Below, one piece after another: positions 1 to 9,478 of a DNA stretch of 64,000 nt; the stretch's first letter is position 1, and every line of letters starts with the position of its first letter. The notes under the pieces are model-generated. The model saw nothing but the letters and a program-made list of their open reading frames with translations. It did not search any database and was not told the origin of the DNA. A program made the translations under genes and the position numbers. The DNA lies in assembly GCA_900457075.1 (NCBI GenBank), contig UGYN01000002.1:4340001-4404000 (forward strand). The letters are read 5' to 3'. The stretch comes from Serratia quinivorans. GTDB lineage: Bacteria; Pseudomonadota; Gammaproteobacteria; Enterobacterales; Enterobacteriaceae.

Positions 1-56
1 TTAGAAACCCTCATTGCTCTGCCTCTTCTCCTAAAACTCATGTCGTAAGTATACAT

Positions 57-108
57 TGATGATGATCGTAATCAAACGGATTGACTTTTTAGATTATGAT
101 CATCATCA
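57..108. promoter_or_regulatory. inverted repeat in promoter region of the SDR gene
   Basis: Two perfect 11-nt arms (TGATGATGATC at 57-67 and its complement at 98-108) are separated by 30 nt that include TTGACT at 81-86 and TATGAT at 95-100. This may be an operator for the downstream SDR/MDR genes, or for a divergent gene outside the window. I see no gene in bases 1-199. Confidence 0.35.
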
Positions 109-199
109 TTGCGATGGTCCCGTTAGCCACCACTATCAGGGTTCTACAGACATCGCAGTTTGCGAATTTTATTTACTCATTGATAAAGAAGGGTATTCC

Positions 200-982
200 A
201 TGACCAAACCAACAGTTCTGATTACAGGCGCTTCCACAGGCATTGGCGCCGTATACGCTGAACGGTTCGCACGCCGGGGCCATGACCTGGTTCTGGTCGC
301 CCGCGACAAGACAAAACTTGATAGCCTTGCCGAGCAGTTGAGACAAGAAAGCGGTATTGCCGTCGACGTTCTGCCTGCTGACCTCACGCAAGCGGATGAT
401 TTAGCGGCTGTTGAAGCTCGTTTACGTGATGACACGCGGATAGGCATTCTTATCAATAACGCGGGTATCGCGCAGTCGGGCAGCTTTATAGAGCAGACGT
501 CTGATTCAATTGAGCAGCTTATCGCGCTTAATGTGACGGCTTTAACCCGACTGGCTAATGCTGTGACGCCACGGTTTGTGCTGGCTGGCGAGGGCGCTAT
601 CGTCAACATCAGTTCCGTCGTCGGGCTCGCCCCTGAATTTGCAATGTCGGTTTATGGCGCAACCAAAGCCTTTGTTCTGTTCCTGTCTCAGGGCATGAAT
701 ATTGAGCTGTCGCAGAAGGGGGTTTATGTTCAGGCAGTGCTCCCTGCCGGGACTTATACGGAAATTTGGCAACGTGCAGGTATCGACACCAACGCTTTGC
801 CCCAAATGATGGAAGTGGGCGAATTGGTTGATGCAGCCTTGGTTGGTTTTGATCGGCGTGAACTCGTTACCATCCCACCTTTGCAGAATGCCGCACGTTG
901 GGACAACCTCGATGCTGCGCGTCAGACCCTGCTATCGGATATCAAACAAGATGAAGCCGCAGAGCGATATAAAACCCTTTAG
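200..982 (+). CDS. SDR family NAD(P)-dependent oxidoreductase
   Basis: A 260-residue classical short-chain dehydrogenase/reductase. The Rossmann glycine motif TGASTGIG lies near residues 9-16, NNAG near residue 87, and the catalytic Ser plus YGATK (Tyr-x-x-x-Lys) near residues 135-155. I chose the ATG at 200 because AAGAAGGG precedes it and the SDR fold starts directly after it; an in-frame extension to base 56 has no ribosome site and no conserved sequence. The next gene on the same strand, 60 bp downstream, is another NAD(P)H-dependent enzyme, so the two probably form an operon. The substrate cannot be read from sequence. Confidence 0.88.
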   Translation: MTKPTVLITGASTGIGAVYAERFARRGHDLVLVARDKTKLDSLAEQLRQESGIAVDVLPADLTQADDLAAVEARLRDDTRIGILINNAGIAQSGSFIEQTSDSIEQLIALNVTALTRLANAVTPRFVLAGEGAIVNISSVVGLAPEFAMSVYGATKAFVLFLSQGMNIELSQKGVYVQAVLPAGTYTEIWQRAGIDTNALPQMMEVGELVDAALVGFDRRELVTIPPLQNAARWDNLDAARQTLLSDIKQDEAAERYKTL

Positions 983-1042
983 ACAATAAAGGGAACTGCT
1001 CAGAACAATCGTTCAGCTGCCTGCACGGCAGGGGAAAAATAA

Positions 1043-2062
1043 ATGAATAATAAGACGATGAAAGCCTTCACGTTTAAGCGTTACGGTAAATCTCCTGAAT
1101 TAGGGTTTGATAACGTAGATTATCCTCCTCTCAAGGCTAATGAAGTCTTGGTTAAAGTTTACGCTGCGGGCCTAAATCCAATCGACAATATGATCCCAAC
1201 CGGAATATTTAAGCCGGTTCTGCATTTTAAGCTTCCCGCAACATTGGGTAGCGATCTGTCTGGGGTTGTTATTGCCGTGGGAAGTCGCGTGACTCGTTTT
1301 TCCCCAGGCGATGAAATCTTCGCCAGCATCTTCGATACGGGAACGGGGTCTCTTGCCGAATTTGCCGTGGTGCCTGAGAGCGCTGTGGCTATAAAACCGG
1401 CAAATCTGGATTTTGTGCAGGCGGCTTCGCTCCCTATGGTTAGCCTTACGTCCTGGCAAGCTCTGACCGAGCGTGTCAGGCTACGGCCTGGTCAGAAGGT
1501 TTTCATCCCGGCAGGTTCTGGAGGAATAGGCACCGTTGCTATCCAACTGGCGAAGCAATTGGGCGCAACCGTGGGGACGACAACCAGTACGGGCAATATC
1601 GAATGGGTGAGGAGCCTGGGGGCTGACGAAGTCGTTGACTATAAAAAAGAAGAGTTCGAAAAAGTATTGGCTGGCTATGATGTGGTACTTGGCACCACCA
1701 GGGGAGATATGATTGAAAAATCCACCCAGATCCTTAAGCCTGGAGGAAGTATTGTTTCTCTCGTCGGGCCGTTAGATGTCAAATTTGCGCGGGCTAGAGG
1801 GTTAAATTTCTTTCTGACTTTTATCTTCAGGCTTATGAGCCGCAATATTATGCGTCTTTCAAAAAAGCGGGGCTTGACCTATACGTTTCTATTCGTTCGG
1901 CCAGAAGGTGATCAACTCAGCCAGATAGGTAAACTGGTAGAAACCGAACAAATCAAACCCATGATCGACAAGGTATTCCCCTTTGCTCAAACAAAGGAGG
2001 CTCTTGCCTACCTTGCCCAGGGGCATGCAAAGGGAAAAGTGGTTATCAAGATGCAGGATTAA
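1043..2062 (+). CDS. NADPH:quinone reductase-like zinc-independent alcohol dehydrogenase (MDR family)
   Basis: A 339-residue medium-chain reductase. It has an N-terminal GroES-like domain (about residues 10-130) with LGSDLSGVV, and a nucleotide-binding domain containing PAGSGGIGTVAIQLAK near residues 155-170. The cysteine ligands of the structural zinc lobe are not visible, which fits the zinc-independent quinone oxidoreductase branch. AGGGGA precedes the ATG. It lies 60 bp after the SDR gene on the same strand and is followed by a LysR gene, so an inducible oxidoreductase module is plausible. The natural substrate is unknown. Confidence 0.85.
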   Translation: MNNKTMKAFTFKRYGKSPELGFDNVDYPPLKANEVLVKVYAAGLNPIDNMIPTGIFKPVLHFKLPATLGSDLSGVVIAVGSRVTRFSPGDEIFASIFDTGTGSLAEFAVVPESAVAIKPANLDFVQAASLPMVSLTSWQALTERVRLRPGQKVFIPAGSGGIGTVAIQLAKQLGATVGTTTSTGNIEWVRSLGADEVVDYKKEEFEKVLAGYDVVLGTTRGDMIEKSTQILKPGGSIVSLVGPLDVKFARARGLNFFLTFIFRLMSRNIMRLSKKRGLTYTFLFVRPEGDQLSQIGKLVETEQIKPMIDKVFPFAQTKEALAYLAQGHAKGKVVIKMQD

Positions 2063-2157
2063 TTCCTTATTCTATGCTGCCGTGTTGCCGTTGTCGGATA
2101 AGTGGCTATCATCTTTCCTTTAAACCCTTGCCGCTGCCGAAAGGATTGCCTGCCACT

Positions 2158-3057
2158 ATGCCCGTGAATTTTGATCTCAACGATCTCTATGCCTTCCGCG
2201 CGTTGGTTGAATACGGCAATTTTCGGCTTGCCGCGGAGTCCATCTGCCTTTCGCAGTCAGCATTGAGCCGCAGGATAGAGAAGCTGGAATCCGCGCTGGG
2301 CATTAAGCTGTTCGATAGAACCACCAGACGTGTCACGCTAACCCTTTATGGACAGACCTTCGCCGAGCGTTCAGATCAACTATTGATGAACGTTGAGTTG
2401 GTATTAGCAGATATCAATAAAGTCAGTCAGGACAGAACGGGCCTGGTCACCGTCGCCACGGTGCCTTCAGCGGCCTACTACTTCATGCCCGACGTGATTC
2501 GCCGCTTCCAGGCTCGCTATCCCCGCGTACGCGTTAAGCTTATCGATAGCAGTGCAGGCAATGTCATCGAAGCGGTTACCAGTGGCCAGGCTGACTTCGG
2601 CATCTGTTTTGCGAGAAACTTGCAACCCAATATCGAATTTCTGCCGTTGATTGGGGATGTTTATGTGGCCGCCTGCAGGCGCGATCACCCTCTGGCCACT
2701 AAAAAAAGCCTGACCTGGCGCGAGTTTTATCAGCAGGATTATGTGGGGCTGGATAAAACCTCCGGCAACCGCAATCTGCTCGATCAGATGCTGGCGCATA
2801 TCATCCCTGAGCGTCCCAGCCTCTGCGAAACCCGCCATGTGACGACCCTGCTGGGCATGGTTGAGGCGGGTATCGGCATTGCCGCCGTACCCGCTATGTC
2901 TATGCCGGGATCGGATCATTCGGTGCTGACTCACCTGCCGCTGACCGAGCCGGTTGTAAAGCGTACCGTTGGCCTGATCAGGCGCAGCGGACGTATGCAA
3001 TCCTATCTTGCCGCTGAGTTGGAAAAATTGATCACTGAACAGTATCACTCTGCCTAG
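2158..3057 (+). CDS. LysR family transcriptional regulator
   Basis: A 299-residue LysR-type regulator. The winged helix-turn-helix is at about residues 5-65 (LAAESICLSQSALSRRIEKLE) and is followed by a type 2 periplasmic-binding effector domain. The start at 2158 is set by the usual LysR N terminus (DLNDLYAFRALVEYGNF); the 28 codons upstream are not LysR-like. It follows the SDR/MDR pair on the same strand and overlaps, tail to tail by 26 bp, the ModA-like gene on the other strand. It could control either neighbour; which one is not visible. Confidence 0.85.
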   Translation: MPVNFDLNDLYAFRALVEYGNFRLAAESICLSQSALSRRIEKLESALGIKLFDRTTRRVTLTLYGQTFAERSDQLLMNVELVLADINKVSQDRTGLVTVATVPSAAYYFMPDVIRRFQARYPRVRVKLIDSSAGNVIEAVTSGQADFGICFARNLQPNIEFLPLIGDVYVAACRRDHPLATKKSLTWREFYQQDYVGLDKTSGNRNLLDQMLAHIIPERPSLCETRHVTTLLGMVEAGIGIAAVPAMSMPGSDHSVLTHLPLTEPVVKRTVGLIRRSGRMQSYLAAELEKLITEQYHSA

Positions 3058-3838
3058 CCGGTTGTTCAGCCTTCACGGTTCTCATCCCGGTGGCGCGAAT
3101 GGTTTTTTGCGCCTGCGAGGAGGACAGGAAATCCAGTAGCGCTTTGCCTTCCTGACGATGTTCGGCTTTGGCAGTGACCGCACCGGCAAAACGGGTAATG
3201 TACTGGACATTGTCAGGCAGTTCGCCAATAAAGGTTACGCCCGGGACAGGGAGCAGTTCACTAACCTGCTGGAAACCTAGCGCATATTTTCCTTTTGCCA
3301 CCTCGGATGCCACCGGAATGCGTTCAACCTTATGCGCTTTCTCCTTCACCTGGTCTTCAATACCCAGTTTTTGGAACAGCTGGCTGCTGACATATCTGCC
3401 GCTGGCACTGTCAGAATAGGCAATGGATTTAGCCTGCAGCAGGGTATTACGCAGCTCTGCATCATTTTTGATATTGGGTTTAGGGTCACCTTGTTTGACC
3501 ACCATGCCAATCGGCGAGTCGGCCAGTTCCACGCGCGAACCCGGCTGGATCCAGTTATCCTTTTCCAACTTTTTTAGCGCATCGCCCACCATAATCACCA
3601 CGTCGGCATTTTCGCCGCGAGCCAGGCGTGCTGGGATCGCCTGGGGCGTATTACCCATCGAGGGGCCGGACACCAAAATGATTTTGTCGCCACTCTTTGC
3701 TTCAAACTGTGGCGCCAGTTTTTCCAGTGCGGCTTTAAAGCCACCTGAAATCATGACGGTCACTTCTTTAGCTTGTACTCCCGTGCTGACAGAGAAAATC
3801 ATCAACGTGGCGAGCAATGAACGATAGATTTTTTGCAT
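3032..3838 (-). CDS. ModA-like periplasmic substrate-binding protein
   Basis: A 268-residue exported protein with a signal peptide at residues 1-23 (cleavage after VQA) and a type 2 periplasmic-binding fold of the molybdate-binding ModA kind: ISGGFKAALEKLAPQFE at the N terminus, and IPARLARGENADVVIMV and SDSASGRYVSSQLFQKLG further on. No ABC permease or ATPase is nearby. It lies 15 bp downstream of a major-facilitator citrate-type symporter on the same strand, so the two are probably cotranscribed. It may scavenge an organic acid or oxyanion for that transporter; this is inference from position. Confidence 0.8.
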   Translation of the reverse strand: MQKIYRSLLATLMIFSVSTGVQAKEVTVMISGGFKAALEKLAPQFEAKSGDKIILVSGPSMGNTPQAIPARLARGENADVVIMVGDALKKLEKDNWIQPGSRVELADSPIGMVVKQGDPKPNIKNDAELRNTLLQAKSIAYSDSASGRYVSSQLFQKLGIEDQVKEKAHKVERIPVASEVAKGKYALGFQQVSELLPVPGVTFIGELPDNVQYITRFAGAVTAKAEHRQEGKALLDFLSSSQAQKTIRATGMRTVKAEQPARQSDTVQ

Positions 3839-3853
3839 GACGCAATCCCTGAT

Positions 3854-5149
3854 TTAAGCGGCTGTTTGTAAAGATAATGGGCTGCGACGGTACAGATAGA
3901 ATGTCGCCAGCAATGCACATAGCGCAGCAAAACTCATCCAGTAGCCGGGGGATGCCTTATCGCCGGTGTACTCGATCAGTGCGGTAGAAATGACCGGTGT
4001 AAATCCGCCAAAGACAGCGGTCGCCAGGCTGTAGGCCAGTGAGAAACCGGCAACCCGGACCTCCGTCGGCATGATCTCGGTTAACGCCGGGATCATGGCA
4101 CCGTTGTAGAGCCCATAGATGAAGGAGAGCCATAACAGCACCGTGAGCATCATGGAGAAACTGGGGGCTTCAGCAAGCAGGCCAAGTGCCGGATACGCAG
4201 TGACCAGTGCCAGCAGGGCCATGGTAATCAGGACCGGTTTACGACCAAAACGGTCTGACAGAGCGCCCCCAACCGGCAGCCAGAGGAAGTTGGATATCGC
4301 TACCAGCAAGGTCACCAGCAGGCTGTCAGAGGCGCTTAGCATCAGCACTTTTTTACCGAACGTCGGTGCATACACGGTGATCAAATAAAACGCGGTGGTG
4401 GTCATGGCGACCATCAGCATGCCGGCAATAACCACCTGCCAGTTTGCCAAGAGGGTTTTAAACACCTCGCGCATCGCCAGGTGGTTGCGACGGGCGTTAA
4501 ACTCCTGGGTCTCTTCCAGTTTGCGACGCAGGAAAAAGATGAAAGGGACAATCAGGCAACCGAACAGGAAAGGCAGACGCCAACCCCATTCGCGAATGGC
4601 GCTTTCTTCCATGACGGCATTCAGAGCGAAACCCATCGCCGCTGCCACCATAATGGCCACTTGCTGGCTGCCAGACTGCCAACTGGTGTAAAAGCCTTTA
4701 CGGCCAGGGGTGGCAATTTCAGCCAGGTAAACGGATACGCCACCCAGTTCAGCACCGGCTGAGAAGCCTTGCAATAAACGGCCGCCCAGCACCAGCAACG
4801 GCGCCCAGATCCCGATCGTCTGATAGGACGGAATGAGTACAATCAGGAAAGTCCCGGCGGCCATGATCGACAGGGTAACAATCAGCCCTTTACGTCTGCC
4901 GACTTTATCAATGTACGCACCCAATACGATTGCACCGATAGGACGCATCAAAAAGCCCGCGCCAAAGACCGCGAAGGTCATCATCAGCGAGGCAAATTCA
5001 CTGCTGGCCGGAAAAAAGGTATGGGCGATGTAGGTGGCATAGAACCCGAACAGGAAAAAATCAAACTGCTCCAGAAAGTTGCCAGAGGTAACTCGCAGTA
5101 TCGCGCTGATTCTGGCCCGGCGGGTCATGGGGGCGTTAGAGGAATGCAT
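3854..5149 (-). CDS. citrate/tricarballylate-type proton symporter (MFS, metabolite:H+ symporter family)
   Basis: A 431-residue protein with 12 predicted membrane segments. The opening stretch [20 protein letters not shown] and the loop-2 motif DKVGRRKG match the CitA/TcuC citrate and tricarballylate symporters that I remember, and similarity appears to run along the whole protein. The ATG at 5149 is preceded by GGAGATTAAG. A ModA-like binding protein follows 15 bp downstream. The tcuA/tcuB oxidation genes are not in the window, so I do not assign citrate or tricarballylate as the definite substrate. Confidence 0.82.
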   Translation of the reverse strand: MHSSNAPMTRRARISAILRVTSGNFLEQFDFFLFGFYATYIAHTFFPASSEFASLMMTFAVFGAGFLMRPIGAIVLGAYIDKVGRRKGLIVTLSIMAAGTFLIVLIPSYQTIGIWAPLLVLGGRLLQGFSAGAELGGVSVYLAEIATPGRKGFYTSWQSGSQQVAIMVAAAMGFALNAVMEESAIREWGWRLPFLFGCLIVPFIFFLRRKLEETQEFNARRNHLAMREVFKTLLANWQVVIAGMLMVAMTTTAFYLITVYAPTFGKKVLMLSASDSLLVTLLVAISNFLWLPVGGALSDRFGRKPVLITMALLALVTAYPALGLLAEAPSFSMMLTVLLWLSFIYGLYNGAMIPALTEIMPTEVRVAGFSLAYSLATAVFGGFTPVISTALIEYTGDKASPGYWMSFAALCALLATFYLYRRSPLSLQTAA

Positions 5150-5232
5150 CTTAATCTCCAGTTTGTCATTGACGCTTTTACTGCGCCTGTTTCTGCAGAC
5201 TGGATCAGGTCAATAAAGTAAATAAGCGCAAT

Positions 5233-5254
5233 AAACGCATCAGCTGATGCGTTT
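5233..5254. promoter_or_regulatory. 22-bp perfect palindrome upstream of the symporter gene
   Basis: The sequence AAACGCATCAG is followed immediately by its exact reverse complement, 84 bp before the symporter ATG. It is the only marked structure in the 302-bp gap 5150-5451. It could be the operator of a dimeric repressor, or a terminator-like hairpin for the LysR gene that ends at 5452, although that is about 200 bp away and there is only a short T tract. Confidence 0.5.
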
Positions 5255-5451
5255 GCCGCACGAATCAACGTTAACAATTGAATGCGATAAGCTGTAACGG
5301 GTCGTTAACAATGATTCCCCTGCGCTGACTTGTTCGCTGGACGCTAAAACTTCATGCGCGTTTTGTGACAAGCCTCATACAGGGAAAAGGGCGGAGAACG
5401 CTGAAAGGGAGATAGGGGGAAGTTTGCTGGTTGGCAAACTCACTGCCGCGA

Positions 5452-6376
5452 TCAGATTTGCTTATCCTGATGACTATTTTCAGCCGATCTCTGCGTCTCT
5501 TTCATGTAGTCAATAAAAGCGCGTAATGGGCCGGACATATATTGGCGATTAGGATAATAGAGTTGCAGGGATGGGCGTTCGGGGAGCCAATCGTCCAGAA
5601 CCTTGGCGAGCTTGCCGCTTTGCAGATGTTCTTTCACCTGTTCGTAATAGAGATAGCCCAGCCCGGCTCCGCACAGAACCGCCTCAAGCGCTGAATCCAT
5701 ATCGTCGAGCATGATATTTCCAACTGGAGCCACTTCAAGTTTCCCTGATGGGTTTTCAAATTCCCAGAGATAAGGGCGGCCGCTCTGGAAACGAAAAATG
5801 ACGCTTTGGTGATGAATCAGCTCGCACGGATGCGTCGGTGCGGGATGATGCTTAAGGTATTCAGGCGTGGCGACCACCACCAGTTTGATTTTCGGCCCGA
5901 TAGGGACGGTAATCATGTCTTTTTCTACCCGGTTATTCAGGCGGATCCCGGCATCGAACTCCTGTCGGACAATGTCCACCAGCTTGTCATCGGTGGTGAT
6001 CTCCACTTTTATGTCCGGATATTTGCGGCTAAATCCTGCGATTATCGGCAACAGAAAGAGACGTGAGGCCAGGCGTGAAGTATTGATTTTCAGAGTGCCC
6101 ATTGGGGCATCGCGAAAGCAATTCATTTCGTCGAGTATGGTATTGAATTCATCAAACACCGGGCGCAGCCGTTCAAAAAGGGTTAACCCCGCTTCAGTCA
6201 GCGCCACGCTGCGAGTGGTGCGATTAAATAAGCGGACCTTTAATCTCTGCTCCAGCTGCTTGATGGAATGACTCATGGCGGAGGGGGATAACCCCAGCTC
6301 ATCACCCGCCTCCCGAAAAACTTTTGTAGCGTGCGACGGCAATAAACGAAGCAAAGTCTGAAAAGTTCGGCTGCAT
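5452..6376 (-). pseudogene. LysR family regulator, frameshifted near the N terminus
   Basis: The long open frame (5452-6354) starts in the middle of a LysR helix-turn-helix (GLSPSAMSHSIKQLEQRL). Upstream on the same strand, ATG at 6376 begins MQPNFSDFASFIAVARYKSF, a typical LysR start, but it runs into a stop. Removing one base from the five-A run at 6316-6320 (five T on the coding strand) joins the two parts into a normal protein of 307 residues. The gene is divergent from a flavodoxin-fold oxidoreductase, the usual arrangement for a LysR regulator and its target. It is either a real loss of function or a homopolymer sequencing error. Confidence 0.82.
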
Positions 6377-6477
6377 TAGTGAATTTTCCTCAATAACCCA
6401 TCTCAAATACTACGTTTTACACAACTATCCTGCGGCCGTAAAGTAATAGTTCTTTCACGGAGAATTAGGGTAATTAT

Positions 6478-7088
6478 ATGAAATTAAATAATATTTACTT
6501 TATCTGGGCCCATCCGCGTCCCGATTCTTTAACCGCGCAGGTGGTGGGTGAGATGCAAAGAGAGGCGGCGCGTCAGGGCTACAATGTTTCCAGCCTTGAT
6601 CTCTACCGCAGCCATTTTGATCCGATACTCAGGGTGGAAGATGAGCCGGACTGGGATAATCCGCAGAAAACCTATTCTGAAGAAGTGCATCGGCTTTTCA
6701 ATGAGCTGGAGGATAAGGACACACTGGTTCTGGTGTTCCCCGTATGGTGGTATGCCTTTCCGGCAATGCTTAAGGGTTACCTGGAACGCGTCTGGAACTA
6801 TGGTCTGGCCTACGGCGCAGGGAGTGGCCTGAAGGATAAAAAGATCCGCTGGCTGGCTTTGGTGGGCGGTTCACAGTCAGGATTCATTAAGTACGGCTGG
6901 GAAAAGAACATGACCGATTACATTAATGGCAGCATGGCCTATCTGGGTGTGGAGGATGCAAGGATCGATTTTCTCTATAATACGATTGGCGTGGAGGAGG
7001 GGATCACCGACGGTGAGGCCACTACCAAAAACTGTTCGCCGAAGCGCGTGAGGTTGTCAGTTCTCTGAGAGCAACCAGTGAAGCCTGA
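6478..7088 (+). pseudogene. NAD(P)H-dependent quinone oxidoreductase (flavodoxin fold), frameshifted at the C terminus
   Basis: A flavodoxin-like NAD(P)H oxidoreductase: AHPRPDSLTAQV near residue 11, FPVWWYAFPAMLKGYLERVW near residues 86-105, and LVGGSQSGF. As read, the frame ends at 7068 with an unnatural tail. One extra A in the run at 7027-7031 gives a continuous ending through LFAEAREVVSSLRATSEA and a stop at 7088, total 203 residues. It is divergent from the LysR gene at 5452-6376, which probably controls it. It is followed by a bidirectional terminator shared with mesD. Confidence 0.82.
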
Positions 7089-7113
7089 GCACTAACGCCT
7101 GGCTAAAAATACC

Positions 7114-7143
7114 AAAAGCAGACTTCCGGAGAAGCCTGCTTTT
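7114..7143. terminator. bidirectional terminator between the quinone oxidoreductase and mesD
   Basis: Stem AAAAGCAGACTTC / GAAGCCTGCTTTT with a CCGG loop and one mismatch. It is A-rich on one side and T-rich on the other, so it can serve both convergent genes. Confidence 0.7.
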
Positions 7144-7157
7144 CTAATTTGGCGGGG

Positions 7158-8189
7158 TTATTTAGCGGCGAGTTCTCTGCGGATGATCTCAGCGCCTGCA
7201 CTCAAAGCATTGAGCTTGCCTGTGGCTACCCGACGAGACAACGGGGCCATGCCGCAGTTGGTTGAAGGATAGAGCTTGTCGGCGTCAACAAACTGCAGTG
7301 CCTTACGTAAAGTATTGGCGACTTCCTCCGGTGTTTCTATGGCATTGGTTGCCACGTCAATGGCACCTACCATTACTTTTTTACCGCGGATCAGTTCAAG
7401 CAAGTCCATTGGAACATGCGAGTTATGACATTCCAGTGAGATTATATCGATATTGGATGTCTGCAGCTTGGGGAAAGCTTCTTCATATTGCCGCCACTCT
7501 GACCCCAGCGTCTTTTTCCAATCGGTATTGGCTTTGATGCCATATCCATAGCAGATATGCACAGCCGTTTCACATTTAAGCCCTTCGATGGCTCTTTCTA
7601 AAGCGGCGATCCCCCAATCATTCACTTCATCAAAGAAAACATTAAATGCCGGCTCATCAAACTGGATAATATCGACACCGGCCGCCTCTAACTCTCGGGC
7701 TTCCTGGTTGAGAATTTTAGCGAATTCCCAGGCCAGTTTTTCGCGGCTTTTATAGTGGCTATCATAAAGCGTATCTATCATCGTCATTGGGCCTGGCAGG
7801 GCCCATTTAATCGGCTGCTTGGTTAGCTGACGTAAAAAACGGGCGTCTTCAACAAACACTGGCTTTTGACGGGCCACCGCACCGACGACAGTGGGTACAC
7901 TGGCATCATAGCGATTACGAATTCTGACCGTCTGCCGTTTTTCAAAATCAACGCCGCTCAGGTGCTCAATAAAGGTCGTGACAAAGTGTTGGCGCGTTTG
8001 CTCGCCATCACTGACAATATCAATGCCTGCCCGTTGCTGATCTTCCAGGGACAAGCGCAGGGCATCTTGTTTACCCTCAATCAGTTCCTCATCCTGCAAT
8101 TTCCAGGGTGACCAAAGTGTCTCTGGTTGTGCCAGCCAGGAAGGCTTGGGTAAGCTGCCGGCAGTCGAAGTAGGTAATAATATTTTCAT
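7158..8189 (-). CDS. mesD: folate-independent methionine synthase, core MetE type (MesD)
   Basis: A 343-residue protein that matches only the C-terminal catalytic half of cobalamin-independent methionine synthase MetE. Likely zinc ligands are H211 and C213 (HICYGYG), E253 (ISLECHNS) and C312 (STNCGMAP). It lacks the N-terminal folate-binding half. Directly upstream, 27 bp away on the same strand, is a DUF1852 gene. This pairing is that of MesD with MesX, described as an oxygen-requiring, folate-independent route from homocysteine to methionine whose methyl donor is not established. The assignment rests on domain content and gene pairing; METE_C-type methyltransferase alone is the safer label. 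Confidence 0.82.
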   Translation of the reverse strand: MKILLPTSTAGSLPKPSWLAQPETLWSPWKLQDEELIEGKQDALRLSLEDQQRAGIDIVSDGEQTRQHFVTTFIEHLSGVDFEKRQTVRIRNRYDASVPTVVGAVARQKPVFVEDARFLRQLTKQPIKWALPGPMTMIDTLYDSHYKSREKLAWEFAKILNQEARELEAAGVDIIQFDEPAFNVFFDEVNDWGIAALERAIEGLKCETAVHICYGYGIKANTDWKKTLGSEWRQYEEAFPKLQTSNIDIISLECHNSHVPMDLLELIRGKKVMVGAIDVATNAIETPEEVANTLRKALQFVDADKLYPSTNCGMAPLSRRVATGKLNALSAGAEIIRRELAAK

Positions 8190-8216
8190 AATGGATGACC
8201 TTTTATTTTTGGTTAA

Positions 8217-9194
8217 TCAAAGCGCGCACTGAGCAGACCATTGCTCAAAAATAGTCTTATAGGGTTTGATAAAGTGTTCTTCAGTAAATTTCCCCTGCTC
8301 AATGGCCAACTGGCTACGCTCTTCACGGTCATAAACAATTTTTGTTAATGAATGATCCTGGTGATTCAGGGCCGGCTGATAGTATTGTCCGGCTGCAGAG
8401 TTTGCATTGTAAATCTCAGGGCGGTAAATCTTTTGGAAAGTCTCCATCGTGCTGATGGTACTGATAAGTTCAAGATCGGTGTAATCACTAAGTAAATCAC
8501 CAGAAAAATAAAAGGCCAAAGGCGCAACGCTATTTTTTGGCATAAAATAGCGAACCTGCAAGCCCATCTTGCTGAAGTACTTTTCAGTCAAAGAAGAATC
8601 GTTTTGCTGGTATTCAATGCCTAATACAGGATGCTGATTCCCAGTCTGGTAATAGGTGTCTTTACTTGAAACACTTAAGCATATTACCGGTGATTTTTTA
8701 AAGTTATCTCTGTACTCATTTGAGTTGACGAAATATTTAAATATATTCCCGTGCAAGTTGCCAAAGTCATCTGGAATGCTAAATCCGGCTTGGTTATTAT
8801 TGTGCTCTAACAGCAACACACTGAAGTCATAATCTCGCACGTAAGAAGAGAAATTATTCCCTACAATGCCCTCAGTGCGTTTGTTGGTTTTTTTATCAAT
8901 AATGTTGGTTTTTAATATCTCAATGACGGGGAAGCTATTGTCATTGTTTTTAATATTCATCTCAACGGAAATGATTTCAAGTTCGACAGAATAGCGATCG
9001 CCTTTGGGGTTATCCCAATGCGCCAGGGTATTGAAACGATTGTCAATCATCACCAGAGTATTGCGCAGGTTCTCCTGACGGTTCTTGCCTCTGGCCAAAT
9101 TGGCAAAATTGGTCGTGATGCGCGTATTTTCGGAAGGGTTATAGTTTTCATCGAAACTACTGCTCTTGATATTAAATGTAAAATCTTTGTTCAT
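8217..9194 (-). CDS. mesX: DUF1852 protein, putative oxygenase partner of MesD (MesX)
   Basis: A 325-residue soluble protein with no signal peptide or membrane segment and with low GC compared with its neighbours. It has the DUF1852 character as I recall it (opening FTFNIKSSSFDENY, ITTNFANLARG near residue 27). MesX proteins are needed for MesD-type methionine synthases and are thought to be oxygenases. It is the first gene of a two-gene unit with mesD. The start at 9194 is preceded by GGTGCAAGATCACG, a weak ribosome site. The function in this strain is inferred from pairing. Confidence 0.8.
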   Translation of the reverse strand: MNKDFTFNIKSSSFDENYNPSENTRITTNFANLARGKNRQENLRNTLVMIDNRFNTLAHWDNPKGDRYSVELEIISVEMNIKNNDNSFPVIEILKTNIIDKKTNKRTEGIVGNNFSSYVRDYDFSVLLLEHNNNQAGFSIPDDFGNLHGNIFKYFVNSNEYRDNFKKSPVICLSVSSKDTYYQTGNQHPVLGIEYQQNDSSLTEKYFSKMGLQVRYFMPKNSVAPLAFYFSGDLLSDYTDLELISTISTMETFQKIYRPEIYNANSAAGQYYQPALNHQDHSLTKIVYDREERSQLAIEQGKFTEEHFIKPYKTIFEQWSAQCAL

Positions 9195-9478
9195 CGTGAT
9201 CTTGCACCCTGATTTCTGGTATGAAAACTGAATCTAACTTTTTGATTTACCAGAAACTACTGGGTTTCTCATTCGTCAGTCTTCATGTTGTCAGTAAGTT
9301 AACATTGCATCTTTTATGCCAGAGCCACGGAATGAGTGAAAGCGACTTAATTTCATTACCACATGAGGCATATTCATGATCTGGGGTGGGGAAGGAGGGA
9401 AGTGTCGATAGTGGGGGCAGTGACGGGTCAAAAAGCTTTGAGAAACGCCCCCTACAAACGCAGTTGGTGTTTAGCGCT
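9195..9478. other. intergenic region upstream of mesX
   Basis: 284 bases without a credible gene. It must hold the mesX promoter. A small hairpin, AGAAAC (9252-9257) / GTTTCT (9264-9269), lies about 60 bp before the mesX start. I looked for MetJ boxes and a MetR site and saw nothing convincing. Confidence 0.4.

Noticed and set aside
169..609. Long open frame on the minus strand opposite the SDR gene
   Set aside because: It is antisense to a gene with clear SDR motifs and has no family features or ribosome site. The same holds for many antisense frames in the GC-rich cit, lacZ and ABC regions.
9195..9300. MetJ or SAM-riboswitch control of mesX
   Set aside because: No run of MetJ boxes and no SAM-type RNA fold could be recognised; only a small hairpin is visible.
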